Shown: in pieces, positions 43,720 through 52,041 of the stretch
Numbering within the stretch: position 1 is the stretch's first letter
Layout: each line of letters begins with the position of its first letter
NCBI RefSeq assembly: GCF_002886255.1
Contig: NZ_NJAU01000003.1
Span: 124,001-188,000 of the forward strand
Source: Alteribacillus bidgolensis
Lineage (GTDB): Bacteria; Bacillota; Bacilli; Bacillales; Marinococcaceae
Direction: 5' to 3'
DNA length: 64,000 bases
The notes under the pieces: generated by a model
Seen by the model: the letters and a program-made list of their open reading frames with translations, nothing else
What the model was told of the DNA's origin: nothing
Databases searched by the model: none
Made by a program: the position numbers and the translations under genes

Positions 43720-43791
43720 CCAGACGAATCTATGCCTCACAGGATAAGACAGCTGTCATCACTACAAATATTTGCAAAAAGGGGAATATCT

Positions 43792-45243
43792 ATGTTTATT
43801 AGCGAAACAAATCAAACGATCCTGATACTCATCACGATCGTTTACGGAGCAGCTATTCTAGCTTATTCCTATTATTTTTATAGAAGAACACGGACGTATG
43901 AATCGTTTAATATGGGCGGACGTTCCATGCCGCTTTTGCCAATGATTTTAACCATTGTCGGAGGAGCAGTCGGAGGATCGACCGTCCTGGGATTCGTGAC
44001 AGATGCTTATTTGTTAGGGATGGGACAAATATGGAACGTTGTATCTCTAGCTTTTTCAGTGGTTATTTTCACACTATTCTTTCTAAAAAGAATACGGAAA
44101 GCAGGAGATGAACATCAGCTTTTCTCGGTAGGAGATTATGCAGCGATTCGTTATGGGAATGCAGCTCGTTATCCTGCTTTTATCGGAAATATTGCTGCCC
44201 TTGGAGCTCTTACCGGTCTGCAGTTTGTTGCGCTGGCAACTGTTTTCAATCTTGTGTTTGGCCTTGAGATGACCATAGGAATTATCGTTTCCTGGATCTT
44301 TATTACACTGAAAACGTATCTGGGAGGTCTTACGGCTGTTATCTGGACCGATGCCGTGCAAGGTACCATTCAGACAATCGGTATCACTGTTTTATTTTTT
44401 CTCATCTATTTTTCGACTGGCGGGTGGAGTAATGTTTCTGAAAATGTTAGTCAGACCGCAGATCTTCAGGCTGAATTTCTGAATCCTTTTACCATGCCTA
44501 TTTCAGAAATCCTCATTCCTTTCCTGACGATTGGTGCTGCCACATTAGTGAGGCAAGATATGTGGCAGAGAGTATGGGCAGCAAAAAATATTAGAACATC
44601 TGTTATATCCAACTGGCTGGCTTGTCTTGTTATCTTTATCACTGGTGCTTTGGTCATCATTATTGGTGTGTTTGCAAATGCAGGGCTTGGGATTGCTGCC
44701 GACCAGCCTAATCTGATTTATTATGAAGTCATTTTTGGAGCCATTCCGTTTTGGTTTGGGTCTGTCATGCTTATAGCATTGGTTGCCACGATTCTTTCGT
44801 GCGCAGATTCCTTCTTTATTGCCGGCTCAACAACGATGGTTAGTGATATTATTAAACCTATGCTGAAAGTAAAATCAGATGCGAAGCTGCTTCGTTACAG
44901 TAGGTTAATGATTATTGCGATGTCTATGGTTTCCCTTATTCTGGCTTTAGCTATTCCACGATTAGTGGAACTCTGGATGACAGGATCGGCCATTCTCGTT
45001 GCGGCTTTGCTGGCTCCCATTCTGATAGGGATGTTTTGGGAAAAGCCCGGCAAGCTGGCAGGAGTTGCTTCCATGTGGTCCGGTCTAATTTTAACATTAG
45101 TGTGGCAGTTTGCAGGACAGCCTTTCGAGATCCATCCTGTCTTTGTTGGATTTCCTCTTTCACTGATTGTATTATTAGTCATTACATTTTTCCAAAACAA
45201 TCACAATTCGGGCAAAAAATCATCAGAAGACTGCACGGCCTAA
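43792..45243 (+). CDS. Sodium:solute symporter family transporter
   Basis: A 484-aa SSS-family transporter with about 13 helices. Conserved segments: FNMGGRSMPLLPMILTIVGGAVGGSTVLGF (TM2 with SSS sodium-site residues), YAAIRYGNAARYPAF, GGLTAVIWTDAVQGTIQT, ISCADSFFIAGSTTMVSDI-like motif ILSCADSFFIAGSTTMVSDI. The ATG at 43792 follows AAAAGGGG; the longer frame from 43732 lacks an SD. It starts 72 bases after the deacylase. A rho-independent terminator follows at 45253-45290. Confidence 0.9.
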   Translation: MFISETNQTILILITIVYGAAILAYSYYFYRRTRTYESFNMGGRSMPLLPMILTIVGGAVGGSTVLGFVTDAYLLGMGQIWNVVSLAFSVVIFTLFFLKRIRKAGDEHQLFSVGDYAAIRYGNAARYPAFIGNIAALGALTGLQFVALATVFNLVFGLEMTIGIIVSWIFITLKTYLGGLTAVIWTDAVQGTIQTIGITVLFFLIYFSTGGWSNVSENVSQTADLQAEFLNPFTMPISEILIPFLTIGAATLVRQDMWQRVWAAKNIRTSVISNWLACLVIFITGALVIIIGVFANAGLGIAADQPNLIYYEVIFGAIPFWFGSVMLIALVATILSCADSFFIAGSTTMVSDIIKPMLKVKSDAKLLRYSRLMIIAMSMVSLILALAIPRLVELWMTGSAILVAALLAPILIGMFWEKPGKLAGVASMWSGLILTLVWQFAGQPFEIHPVFVGFPLSLIVLLVITFFQNNHNSGKKSSEDCTA

Positions 45244-45252
45244 AATCTCAAC

Positions 45253-45290
45253 GCATAAGTCCTTGGCATACACAGGGCTTATGTTTTTTC
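45253..45290 (+). terminator. Terminator of deacylase-symporter operon
   Basis: CATAAGTCC-TTGGCATACACA-GGGCTTATG followed by TTTTTT. Directly after the symporter stop. Confidence 0.85.
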
Positions 45291-45490
45291 ATAGATAAAA
45301 TTTTTGCGCGTTGATGTCTAGATTCAGCGCACAGTCTAGCGGGGTTAAATAACTTTCAGTCATAAAAGGTACAGAAAGCCCTCTTTGCCTGAAGAACATT
45401 TACCTATGGTCCTGACCAGTGTGCTAACACTTTTCTTAATAGAGATGATATGATAAACATATCGAAAAAGATCGCAGGAGGATATTCGGT

Positions 45491-46903
45491 GTGTTATATT
45501 CTCAACTATTTAACAATCCAACATTATTAGCTGCCCTTGATCAACTTCCTGCCGCTATATTTGTTGCAGATTCCCAAGGCCATGTGATCTGGAACAACAA
45601 ACGCAGCGAAGAAGGAATAGGGATACCACGGGAAAAAATAAAGGGGAAACATGTAACGGAGCTTGAAAAAAGCAACATCTTGAATCCTTCGCTCACACGT
45701 TTGGTGCTGGAAAAAAGATCGCCCGTTACCCGAGTGCAGGAGCTTAATGCAAATGTTAAGCGTGTGACGGTTAGCGGGCCGATTTATAATGAAGATGGCG
45801 AAATAGATATTGTCATCTCTGTGAGTCATTCCTTAGATGAGATTGATCAAAACGGGGATCGGATGGATGAATTGAAGGAACTGCTGCAAACATATATGTG
45901 CCAGTTACAGCAGGTGTATTCGTTGGAATCCAAGTCTGTTGCCGAACGAACGATCACAGGGAACAGCAAGGCCGTGGAGCACCTAAAGTATTCGATTCAA
46001 CGGGTTTCAGATCTCTCATCCACGGTGCTTCTAACGGGTGAAACAGGAGTCGGTAAAAGTTTTGTGGCACAAGTGATCCATCAATTGAGCAATCGAAGTT
46101 CCGGTCCTTATTTATCACTCAATTGCGGCACGATACCGGAATCTTTATTAGAAAGCGAATTATTCGGTTATGTAAAAGGAGCTTTCACCGGAGCCAGTCA
46201 AGCAGGCAAATCCGGACTGGTAGAAACTGCTGAAGGTGGAACGTTGTTTTTAGATGAGATTGGCGAGTTGCCCTATACCATGCAGGTGAAGCTACTTGAA
46301 TTATTAGAAGATAAAACCTTTATGCCCATTGGCGGTACGAAAAAAAAGGCAGCAGATATTAGAATCATAGCTGCTACCAATCAACCATTAGAAAAGATGG
46401 TGGAAGAAAAACATTTCCGATCTGATCTGTATTACAGGTTGAATGTCTTCGGTATCAACATTCCACCGTTACGTGAGCGTAAAGAAGACGTCTCTACGCT
46501 TGCTTATATTTTTCTTCATCAATACAACAAAGAGTACGGGAAATTTATATCTTTATCGAGTGAAGCCGTGGATCTTCTTACACAGTACAAGTGGCCAGGC
46601 AATATACGAGAACTGGAGAATGTGATCGAGCGGACCGTTGTGTTTTCCCCTGAGGAAGTGGTTAGACCTAAACATTTACCAGGATTCATTCAAAAGGAAA
46701 CACTTCTACCGGAGAACATGATTTTTCAAAAGAACAGTGATGAAACATTATATGATTTTCTAGAAAGAGTTGAGAAAGACATTATTTTCCTAACGGCAGA
46801 ACAACACCCCAATACACGAGAAATCGCCAAAAACCTGGGGATGACCCAGCCAACCCTTATCCGGAGGATGAAAAAATACCGAAAATCCGGACACAACGAA
46901 TGA
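45491..46903 (+). CDS. Sigma-54-dependent enhancer-binding regulator (PAS, AAA+, Fis HTH)
   Basis: 470 aa. A PAS domain covers about residues 10-115; the AAA+ domain starts near 155 with TGNSKAVEHLKYSI, Walker A TGETGVGKS, the sigma-54 contact loop GAFTGA, Walker B GGTLFLDEIGE and the sensor segment ELENVIERTV. A C-terminal Fis-type helix-turn-helix (NTREIAKNLGMTQPTLIRRM) binds DNA. The GTG start follows GCAGGAGG. It is transcribed after the deacylase-symporter operon. In B. thuringiensis a similar regulator, GabR, lies between gabT and gabD; here the next thing downstream is a gabD relic, so this could be a GabR descendant. Confidence 0.92.
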   Translation: MLYSQLFNNPTLLAALDQLPAAIFVADSQGHVIWNNKRSEEGIGIPREKIKGKHVTELEKSNILNPSLTRLVLEKRSPVTRVQELNANVKRVTVSGPIYNEDGEIDIVISVSHSLDEIDQNGDRMDELKELLQTYMCQLQQVYSLESKSVAERTITGNSKAVEHLKYSIQRVSDLSSTVLLTGETGVGKSFVAQVIHQLSNRSSGPYLSLNCGTIPESLLESELFGYVKGAFTGASQAGKSGLVETAEGGTLFLDEIGELPYTMQVKLLELLEDKTFMPIGGTKKKAADIRIIAATNQPLEKMVEEKHFRSDLYYRLNVFGINIPPLRERKEDVSTLAYIFLHQYNKEYGKFISLSSEAVDLLTQYKWPGNIRELENVIERTVVFSPEEVVRPKHLPGFIQKETLLPENMIFQKNSDETLYDFLERVEKDIIFLTAEQHPNTREIAKNLGMTQPTLIRRMKKYRKSGHNE

Positions 46904-46912
46904 TACGCGGTG

Positions 46913-47012
46913 TTATACAGACCGAATGGATAAATGCTTGGCTTCCAGATATGGCTTGATGCCTTCCTTACCGCCTTCACGTCCCAGCCCGCTTTCTTTC
47001 ATGGCCGGACGG
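46913..47012 (-). pseudogene. gabD: Succinate-semialdehyde dehydrogenase C-terminal relic
   Basis: The minus strand encodes MKESGLGREGGKEGI then KPYLEAKHLSIRSV and TAA, the standard C-terminus of NAD(P)-dependent succinate-semialdehyde dehydrogenases (GGxKESGxGREGGxEGIxEYLExKY). Nothing upstream of GMKESG survives beyond a few codons. Convergent with the enhancer-binding regulator. Confidence 0.75.
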
Positions 47013-47717
47013 ATAAATTAAATTACTATATCCGGATAGGATTGAATCAGTTCAAAATCTATCCTTTTCTTTTTAAATCCACCGTAACGAATTAATTCGA
47101 TACCACGGCTATCGATATTCTTATGTTCTGATCCATAAAGAATTGGAGGTCATCCTCTCTTTCATCAACTAAAGAAGAAATGCACCGCAGCTCATCACAG
47201 ACAAACCTGGATGGCTTGGAATTTCTATCGTTTGATCCCTGTCCTTATAAGGAGTACGGAAACGATTCACGCAATAAGGGGCCACATATGTAAATTTTAT
47301 TAATTCGCATGTGCTCCATTATTTATTCTAAACATCCTATTCAAATTCTTTCATTCTTCGATAAAATGTAGCTGAAAAATTACTTTATCCATTTAAGAGA
47401 TAACATTTAGTATCTGAAGTGTTTATTTTTCCTGTTCAAACAAACTATTACGTTTACCTTTTACGTTTTTTTATTACATGTCTGTTTTAATTTTCATTTT
47501 TACTATTGAGCACTGTTTTAGAGTTACTGTTACCTTTTACGTTTATGGTCATTTGCTAGTTACAGGGGACCAGCTGCCCTTCCAATAAATTAATATATGG
47601 AAGCCCAATTTGTAGAGAGGTAAGCATTAAAAAGCCCATCATAGATATTGGCTATCTAGATGGACTTTCTTGTGTTGCAACGATTTAAGGTGTGGGGGGT
47701 GTGTTTAGCATAACACA

Positions 47718-47742
47718 AATGATAATAATTATCATTATCATT
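47718..47742. promoter_or_regulatory. Orphan Fur box
   Basis: AATGATAATAATTATCATTATCATT contains overlapping GATAAT/ATTATC hexamers fitting the 19-bp Fur consensus. No intact gene follows within 1 kb on either strand, so its target has been lost. Confidence 0.6.
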
Positions 47743-48089
47743 TTTTAATTTTTTTTGAAGAAAACACCGGAAATCGAAAATCCTAATTCATCAACGTTAA
47801 TTGTTCTCCAGTAAACAGCATCAAATAGCATGTGATTTTTCAATTGCCTGTAATAGGGGACACGCCTTGAATACCGACGATTTCTGCAGCAATACCACCG
47901 CCTATGAAATCACCTACAAGTCTATAACCCTTTGTGCTAACAATTGGCATACCTAAAAATTATAGGCTATACATTGTTTATTATTGGGTATTTACCACTA
48001 TCATCCAACTCCAAATCGGTCCCTGTTCCAACTTTAAGACCTTTCTTTTTGTGTATTTTTCCTAAAAAGAATAACCATCATTAAGATTG

Positions 48090-48190
48090 TTCAGAAAAAC
48101 TATTACGTTTACCTATTACGTTTTATTGTTCTGGTTCTGTTTTAGATTGCACTTTGTCTATTGTATATGATGTTTCAGGTGTACCGTCGA
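48090..48190 (-). pseudogene. Fragment of RHH partition gene
   Basis: ATTGTTCAGAAAAACTATTACG, then CCTATTACGTTTTATTG, TCTGGTTCTGTTTTAG and TATGATGTTTCAGGT follow in the same order as in the intact gene at 40372-40460. Only this central part remains. Confidence 0.6.
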
Positions 48191-48829
48191 AGGTTTGGCT
48201 TTTACGGGGGAACCTCTCCACCTTAATCAATAGATTTTGATATTTTCCATCAAAGTTCATTAACAATCTCTCCATACATTTTTCATAAAAAAGTCAGGGC
48301 TAAACCCTGTCTAAAAATTAAACAATTTATATATGTCCAAAATCTAATTTCTCACTTTCTTACGAAAATGTCTTCAATGTGCACACATTTTCTTTAATGC
48401 TTTCTCCAAAACGTCTATAATGCCGTTTATGAAAAAAGAAGACTTTATTTTCGGCATTTGTTTCTCAAATCTCCCTGGGTTATAAACATCCAATTTTCAT
48501 CTACGGTGGGGGATTTTGTGTATTAAACTACATTATAGAGAAATGGTGGCAAAGCAACTAGTCTAGCATAGTGGGGTAATTCTATAAGTTGAAATAGTTA
48601 CTATTTAACAGTAATAATCTAATGTGGGTTCAGTACCTTAAAAACTTTATTGGTAACTAAAAAACTCCCCTGAGATCTGAATCCTTTACATACTAGGACG
48701 GGGATCCTTGTTACCTAATACGGCTAATCCATTATAAAATTCCTATTTTTGTAAATTGTAAGAAAAGCACTTATTTTCTAAATTCTGGTATGCTATATTA
48801 ATGTTCAAGTCAAACATGGAGGTGAGCAG

Positions 48830-48901
48830 ATGAAAGTACAAGTACGTAAAGCTGATAGGAAAAACATATCTACTTCTGCACTTACTGCTGTTCCAGGTTA
48901 A
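48830..48901 (+). CDS. Putative RiPP precursor peptide (23 aa, C-terminal Pro-Gly)
   Basis: ATG at 48830 is preceded by a near-perfect GGAGGTG site at five to six bases. The peptide is basic at the N-terminus (MKVQVRKADR) and small/hydroxy/hydrophobic at the C-terminus (ISTSALTAVPG), then TAA. A strong hairpin follows nine bases later, as after mccA in the microcin C operon. It is the only SD-bearing small ORF before the MccB-like gene. Unlike MccA peptides, which end in Asn, it ends in Gly; unlike PaaP (pantocin) it has no Glu. I infer that the adenylating enzyme acts on the C-terminal Gly carboxylate. No homologue is known to me. Confidence 0.6.
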   Translation: MKVQVRKADRKNISTSALTAVPG

Positions 48902-48909
48902 GGCTTTTT

Positions 48910-48937
48910 AAGGAACCGATGTTATCGGTTCCTTTCT
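48910..48937 (+). terminator. Hairpin directly after the precursor peptide gene
   Basis: AAGGAACCGAT-GTT-ATCGGTTCCTT is a perfect 11-bp stem with a three-base loop, followed by TCTCCCC. The short T-run suggests partial termination or a 3' stabiliser, giving more precursor than enzyme mRNA, as described for mccA-mccB. Confidence 0.75.
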
Positions 48938-49618
48938 CCCCTATTAAATGCTGAGCAATTTTTGTTCATTCGACTTAAACTAGAAGATTTCCGACTTTTT
49001 TGAAAGAATGAAGTGCAGGGAAGTTCATGTGATTAATCGCTCAAAGGAGAGTTTTTACATAAAACCCCAGATCCGTAGCGTAATCAATATCACAAAACAC
49101 AGTTTAAATCTCCCTTGGCAGTACGTGGAAGTAAAAAATTCGGGAAAAGTCATCGTTTCACGCCTTATCTATAATCCATTTTCGAAAATACCAATGTGCC
49201 TCCAAATCAATGACTCGTAAATAATGAATATACAAACGGTTCTTCGATGGGTGTGGATACAAAATAGATAAAAACTCCCCAGATGCAACCAAAAAGATAA
49301 CAATCTGAAAAAGTACTGCAAGATAGGTAGATTGATTTATTGCCCTATATCTTGGTTGTTAGTTCTTTAATAATTATATTAAAAACGTAATTTTAAAAGA
49401 GGAAGTTTTCCATACCCTGCACACCTTTTATCAAACAACAAGAATAACTGCATGAAGCCCGTGGTCAAATGCTAAAGAGAAATAATAATGGAACTTTTTA
49501 CACTCCAGATATTTGGTTATTTTTCATGATCAAATATACAGCAGTTTAGGCGGTAGAGTCATGGAAATTAGTTAAATGACGGAATCTATATCAATGTAGT
49601 ATCAAGGAGGCCATATAG
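48938..49618. other. Spacer between precursor and ThiF-like gene
   Basis: A 70-codon frame at 49008-49220 has no SD and no family resemblance, so I do not call it. No second precursor-like ORF with an SD was found. A promoter for the ThiF gene may lie at 49380-49600. Confidence 0.4.
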
Positions 49619-50722
49619 ATGAGATTAAAATTTAAAGAAACCATACCTTTTTTTGTATTGGATAATGAAATTCAAATTGGGGAAGAAGAAGGGGTTGCTG
49701 GATTTTTAGAAGATCCAGATGGAAGTGTTAAATTATTAGTTGAGAATCTTGATGGCTCTAAAGATATAGAGGAAATTATTCATCTAGTACAAAAACAATA
49801 CCCTAATATAAGCGATGAAGAAATTACTAACGCGCTGGAAGTTCTAGCTAATGAAGGCTATCTAGAAAACGCTTCTCTTGAGCCAAAACTACTTACCAGT
49901 TATGAATTAGAACGTTATAAAGCGAATATTAATTACTTTTCTTTATTTACATCCTATAAAGAAAATAAATTTGCCATACAAGAAAAAATTAATCAAACTC
50001 CTATATCTTTATTAGGTGTAGGAGGCCTTGGGACACAAATCTTATATCATTTATCGGCTTTAGGTTTTCATAATATCAAAGCACTGGATTTTGATCATAT
50101 CGAATTAAGCAATTTTAATCGTCAGTTGTTATATTCTGAGAAGGATATCGGAAAAAACAAAATCGAAATGGCCAAAAAAAGGATTGCCGAATTCAACCCA
50201 AATGTAAATCTTGAAACTACAAATAAAAAAATCGAATCTACACAAGATGTAATAAATCATATAGAAGGTACTGAGCTTGTTATTTGTGTAGCTGATAAAC
50301 CTACGCTGCACTTGTTAAATTGGGTAAATGAAGCTGTAGTTACATGCAATGTTCCCCTTGTATCTGGTGGAATACTGAATACTCGTGGACGATTCTTTTC
50401 AATGGTACCGAAAGAGACCGGTTGTATTCAATGCCATATAGATTATGCTAGAAAGATAAATCAAAAGCAAAACGATCAATTTGAGGCCATGCGTAATATT
50501 GATTACCAGCGAAAAAACGCCGCTATAAGTCCAAATGTAGCAATTCTAGCTGGTACTTTAGTGAATGAAGCAATAAAAATTCTAACTGGAATGGGGGAAT
50601 CCTTATCGATTGGAAAAGTAATGGAGATTAATTTTATGAATTTAGAGAAAAAATTAGTATCTAGATGGGAAAAGTTAGAAGAGTGTCCAGTTTGTGGAGA
50701 TAAGACTTTTACATATGCTTAA
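49619..50722 (+). CDS. MccB-like adenylating enzyme: N-terminal RRE plus ThiF/E1 domain
   Basis: 367 aa. Residues 1-90 form a PqqD-like RiPP recognition element (LVENLDGSKDIEEIIHLVQ, ISDEEITNALEVLANEGYLE). The E1-like domain has the nucleotide loop GVGGLG (133-138), DFDHIELSNFNRQLLY with the Asn-Arg pair, KDIGKNKIEMAKKRI, and CVADKP. Zinc cysteines are CIQC and CPVC. Microcin C synthase MccB has the same RRE-E1 arrangement and length (about 350 aa) and adenylates the peptide C-terminus. AAGGAGG lies eight bases before the ATG. It sits after the peptide gene and before an MFS exporter, the mccABC order. Confidence 0.88.
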   Translation: MRLKFKETIPFFVLDNEIQIGEEEGVAGFLEDPDGSVKLLVENLDGSKDIEEIIHLVQKQYPNISDEEITNALEVLANEGYLENASLEPKLLTSYELERYKANINYFSLFTSYKENKFAIQEKINQTPISLLGVGGLGTQILYHLSALGFHNIKALDFDHIELSNFNRQLLYSEKDIGKNKIEMAKKRIAEFNPNVNLETTNKKIESTQDVINHIEGTELVICVADKPTLHLLNWVNEAVVTCNVPLVSGGILNTRGRFFSMVPKETGCIQCHIDYARKINQKQNDQFEAMRNIDYQRKNAAISPNVAILAGTLVNEAIKILTGMGESLSIGKVMEINFMNLEKKLVSRWEKLEECPVCGDKTFTYA

Positions 50723-50754
50723 AATTTCACCTAATGTTAGTGAGGATGACAATA

Positions 50755-51999
50755 ATGAACATTCCTAAAGTTTTTAAAAATCCCAGATATTTAGTGCTTT
50801 TTTTTGGTATGACGATTAGCAAATTAGGAATGTGGTTTTTCACGATAGCTCTTCCTTTGATTGTATATGACTTAACCCAATCTGCCAGCAAAATGGCACT
50901 TGTTTTTGCTATTGAAATTACACCACAGGTACTATTTAGCCTTATTGGGGGAGCTCTTGCTGATCAAGTTTCTAAAAAGAAAATAATGGTCTTTGGGGAC
51001 TATACATCTGCTTTAATTGTACTAATTGTTCCTCTAATGTTTTGGATGGAATATTCAAGTCTTTTTGTCATATATGCTGTGGCCTTTGCATTAGCAAGTT
51101 TAGCTGCTTTTCATCATCCAAGTTTTGAATCAGCAGTTCCAGAGGTATTACCACATGAGGATTTAATCCAAGGGAATTCGTACTTTAGACTAAGTGAAAA
51201 TATTATTACTTTTATAGGACCGGCAGTTGCTGGTTTTATGATTGCAATATTTGGGAATGTTAATGTTTTATTGGTTACGGGGGCTACGTTTTTTTGTGCA
51301 GGAACTATATTCATATTTCTTAAATTACCCTCCCCAAGTCAAAACGTTGGAAAATTTCCAAAACTGTTAAAACCAATTAAAGAAGGTTTAAACTATGTTT
51401 TCCGCACAAAAATTATATTAGCCGGTTCACTTGTGATTTTTGGAATTAATATAGGCTTTGGCGCTGTGGAGTCACTTTTTATGTTTTTCTTAAGAGACTA
51501 CATTCAATTTACATCGGCTCAAATTGGAATGGTATTTTCACTACAAGCAATAGGACCCGTTATTGCTGTTTATTTGGCTGGGAGATTAAAACATATACCG
51601 AGAGGAAATATTATAGTTTTTTCGGGAATCCTGATAGGTATTGCACAAATATTATTGATTTTTTCTCAGTCATACGTAATAGCCCTCATTGTATGTCAAA
51701 TCCTCATTAAAGGGTCCGTTACGTTATTGGCTATAAATTGGTTTACTCTTAGACAAGAATTAGTACCAAGTGATTTATTAGGACGTGTTATCAGCTCTAC
51801 ACGAATGGCTGCATTTCTGGCATTACCAATAAGTGCTATGATCGCTGGTTTTTTAGCTGACTTTATTAGTGTAATTCCTATCTTTATTACTGCTGGAACC
51901 ATAGCAATCGTTTGTTCTTTGATTGGCATGAAAACTTCTTTGTTTGTGAAAAACGGACAAAAAACTTTAAATGGGAAAGTAGATATTCATCAAAATTAA
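50755..51999 (+). CDS. MFS exporter of the RiPP cluster
   Basis: A 414-aa, 12-helix major facilitator protein of the MFS_3 (EntS/macrolide efflux-like) type: MTISKLGMWFFTIALPLIVYDL in TM1, ALADQVSKKKIMVFGDYTSA in loop 2-3, LLGRVISSTRMAAFLALPI in TM9-10. ATG at 50755 follows GTGAGGATG at about nine bases; three earlier in-frame starts lack an SD. It begins 32 bases after the ThiF gene and plays the position of MccC, which exports mature microcin C and gives self-immunity. Confidence 0.88.
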   Translation: MNIPKVFKNPRYLVLFFGMTISKLGMWFFTIALPLIVYDLTQSASKMALVFAIEITPQVLFSLIGGALADQVSKKKIMVFGDYTSALIVLIVPLMFWMEYSSLFVIYAVAFALASLAAFHHPSFESAVPEVLPHEDLIQGNSYFRLSENIITFIGPAVAGFMIAIFGNVNVLLVTGATFFCAGTIFIFLKLPSPSQNVGKFPKLLKPIKEGLNYVFRTKIILAGSLVIFGINIGFGAVESLFMFFLRDYIQFTSAQIGMVFSLQAIGPVIAVYLAGRLKHIPRGNIIVFSGILIGIAQILLIFSQSYVIALIVCQILIKGSVTLLAINWFTLRQELVPSDLLGRVISSTRMAAFLALPISAMIAGFLADFISVIPIFITAGTIAIVCSLIGMKTSLFVKNGQKTLNGKVDIHQN

Positions 52000-52026
52000 A
52001 ACACGTATTCCAATACGTGTTTTTTA
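51997..52026 (+). terminator. Stem-loop between exporter and M3 peptidase
   Basis: AAAACACGTATT-CC-AATACGTGTTTTTT, a 9-bp GC-containing stem with T-run. It may reduce transcription of the downstream peptidase, whose AGGAGG SD begins at the end of the T-run. Confidence 0.85.
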
Positions 52027-52041
52027 GGAGGATTAATTGTG

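Larger units (their letters stand above)
47013..48829. other. 1.8-kb decayed region
   Basis: No intact gene. It contains a minus-strand coding-like remnant near 47040-47140 (IELIRYGGFKKKRIDFELIQ), another near 47850-47960 (TKGYRLVGDFIGGGIAAEIVG), an orphan Fur box (47718-47742), par-type motifs at 47446 and 48097, and a fragment of the RHH gene at 48090-48190 (TGTTCAGAAAAACTATTACG, TTCTGTTTTAG, GATGTTTCAG). Confidence 0.5.

Noticed and set aside
48830..48901. Microcin C-type precursor sensu stricto
   Set aside because: The peptide lacks the C-terminal Asn on which MccB chemistry depends, so I call the cluster MccB-like rather than microcin C.
49008..49220. 70-codon plus-strand ORF between the peptide gene and the ThiF gene
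   Set aside because: No ribosome-binding site, no recognisable domain, and the composition is that of random AT-rich DNA. Kept out of the RiPP cluster.
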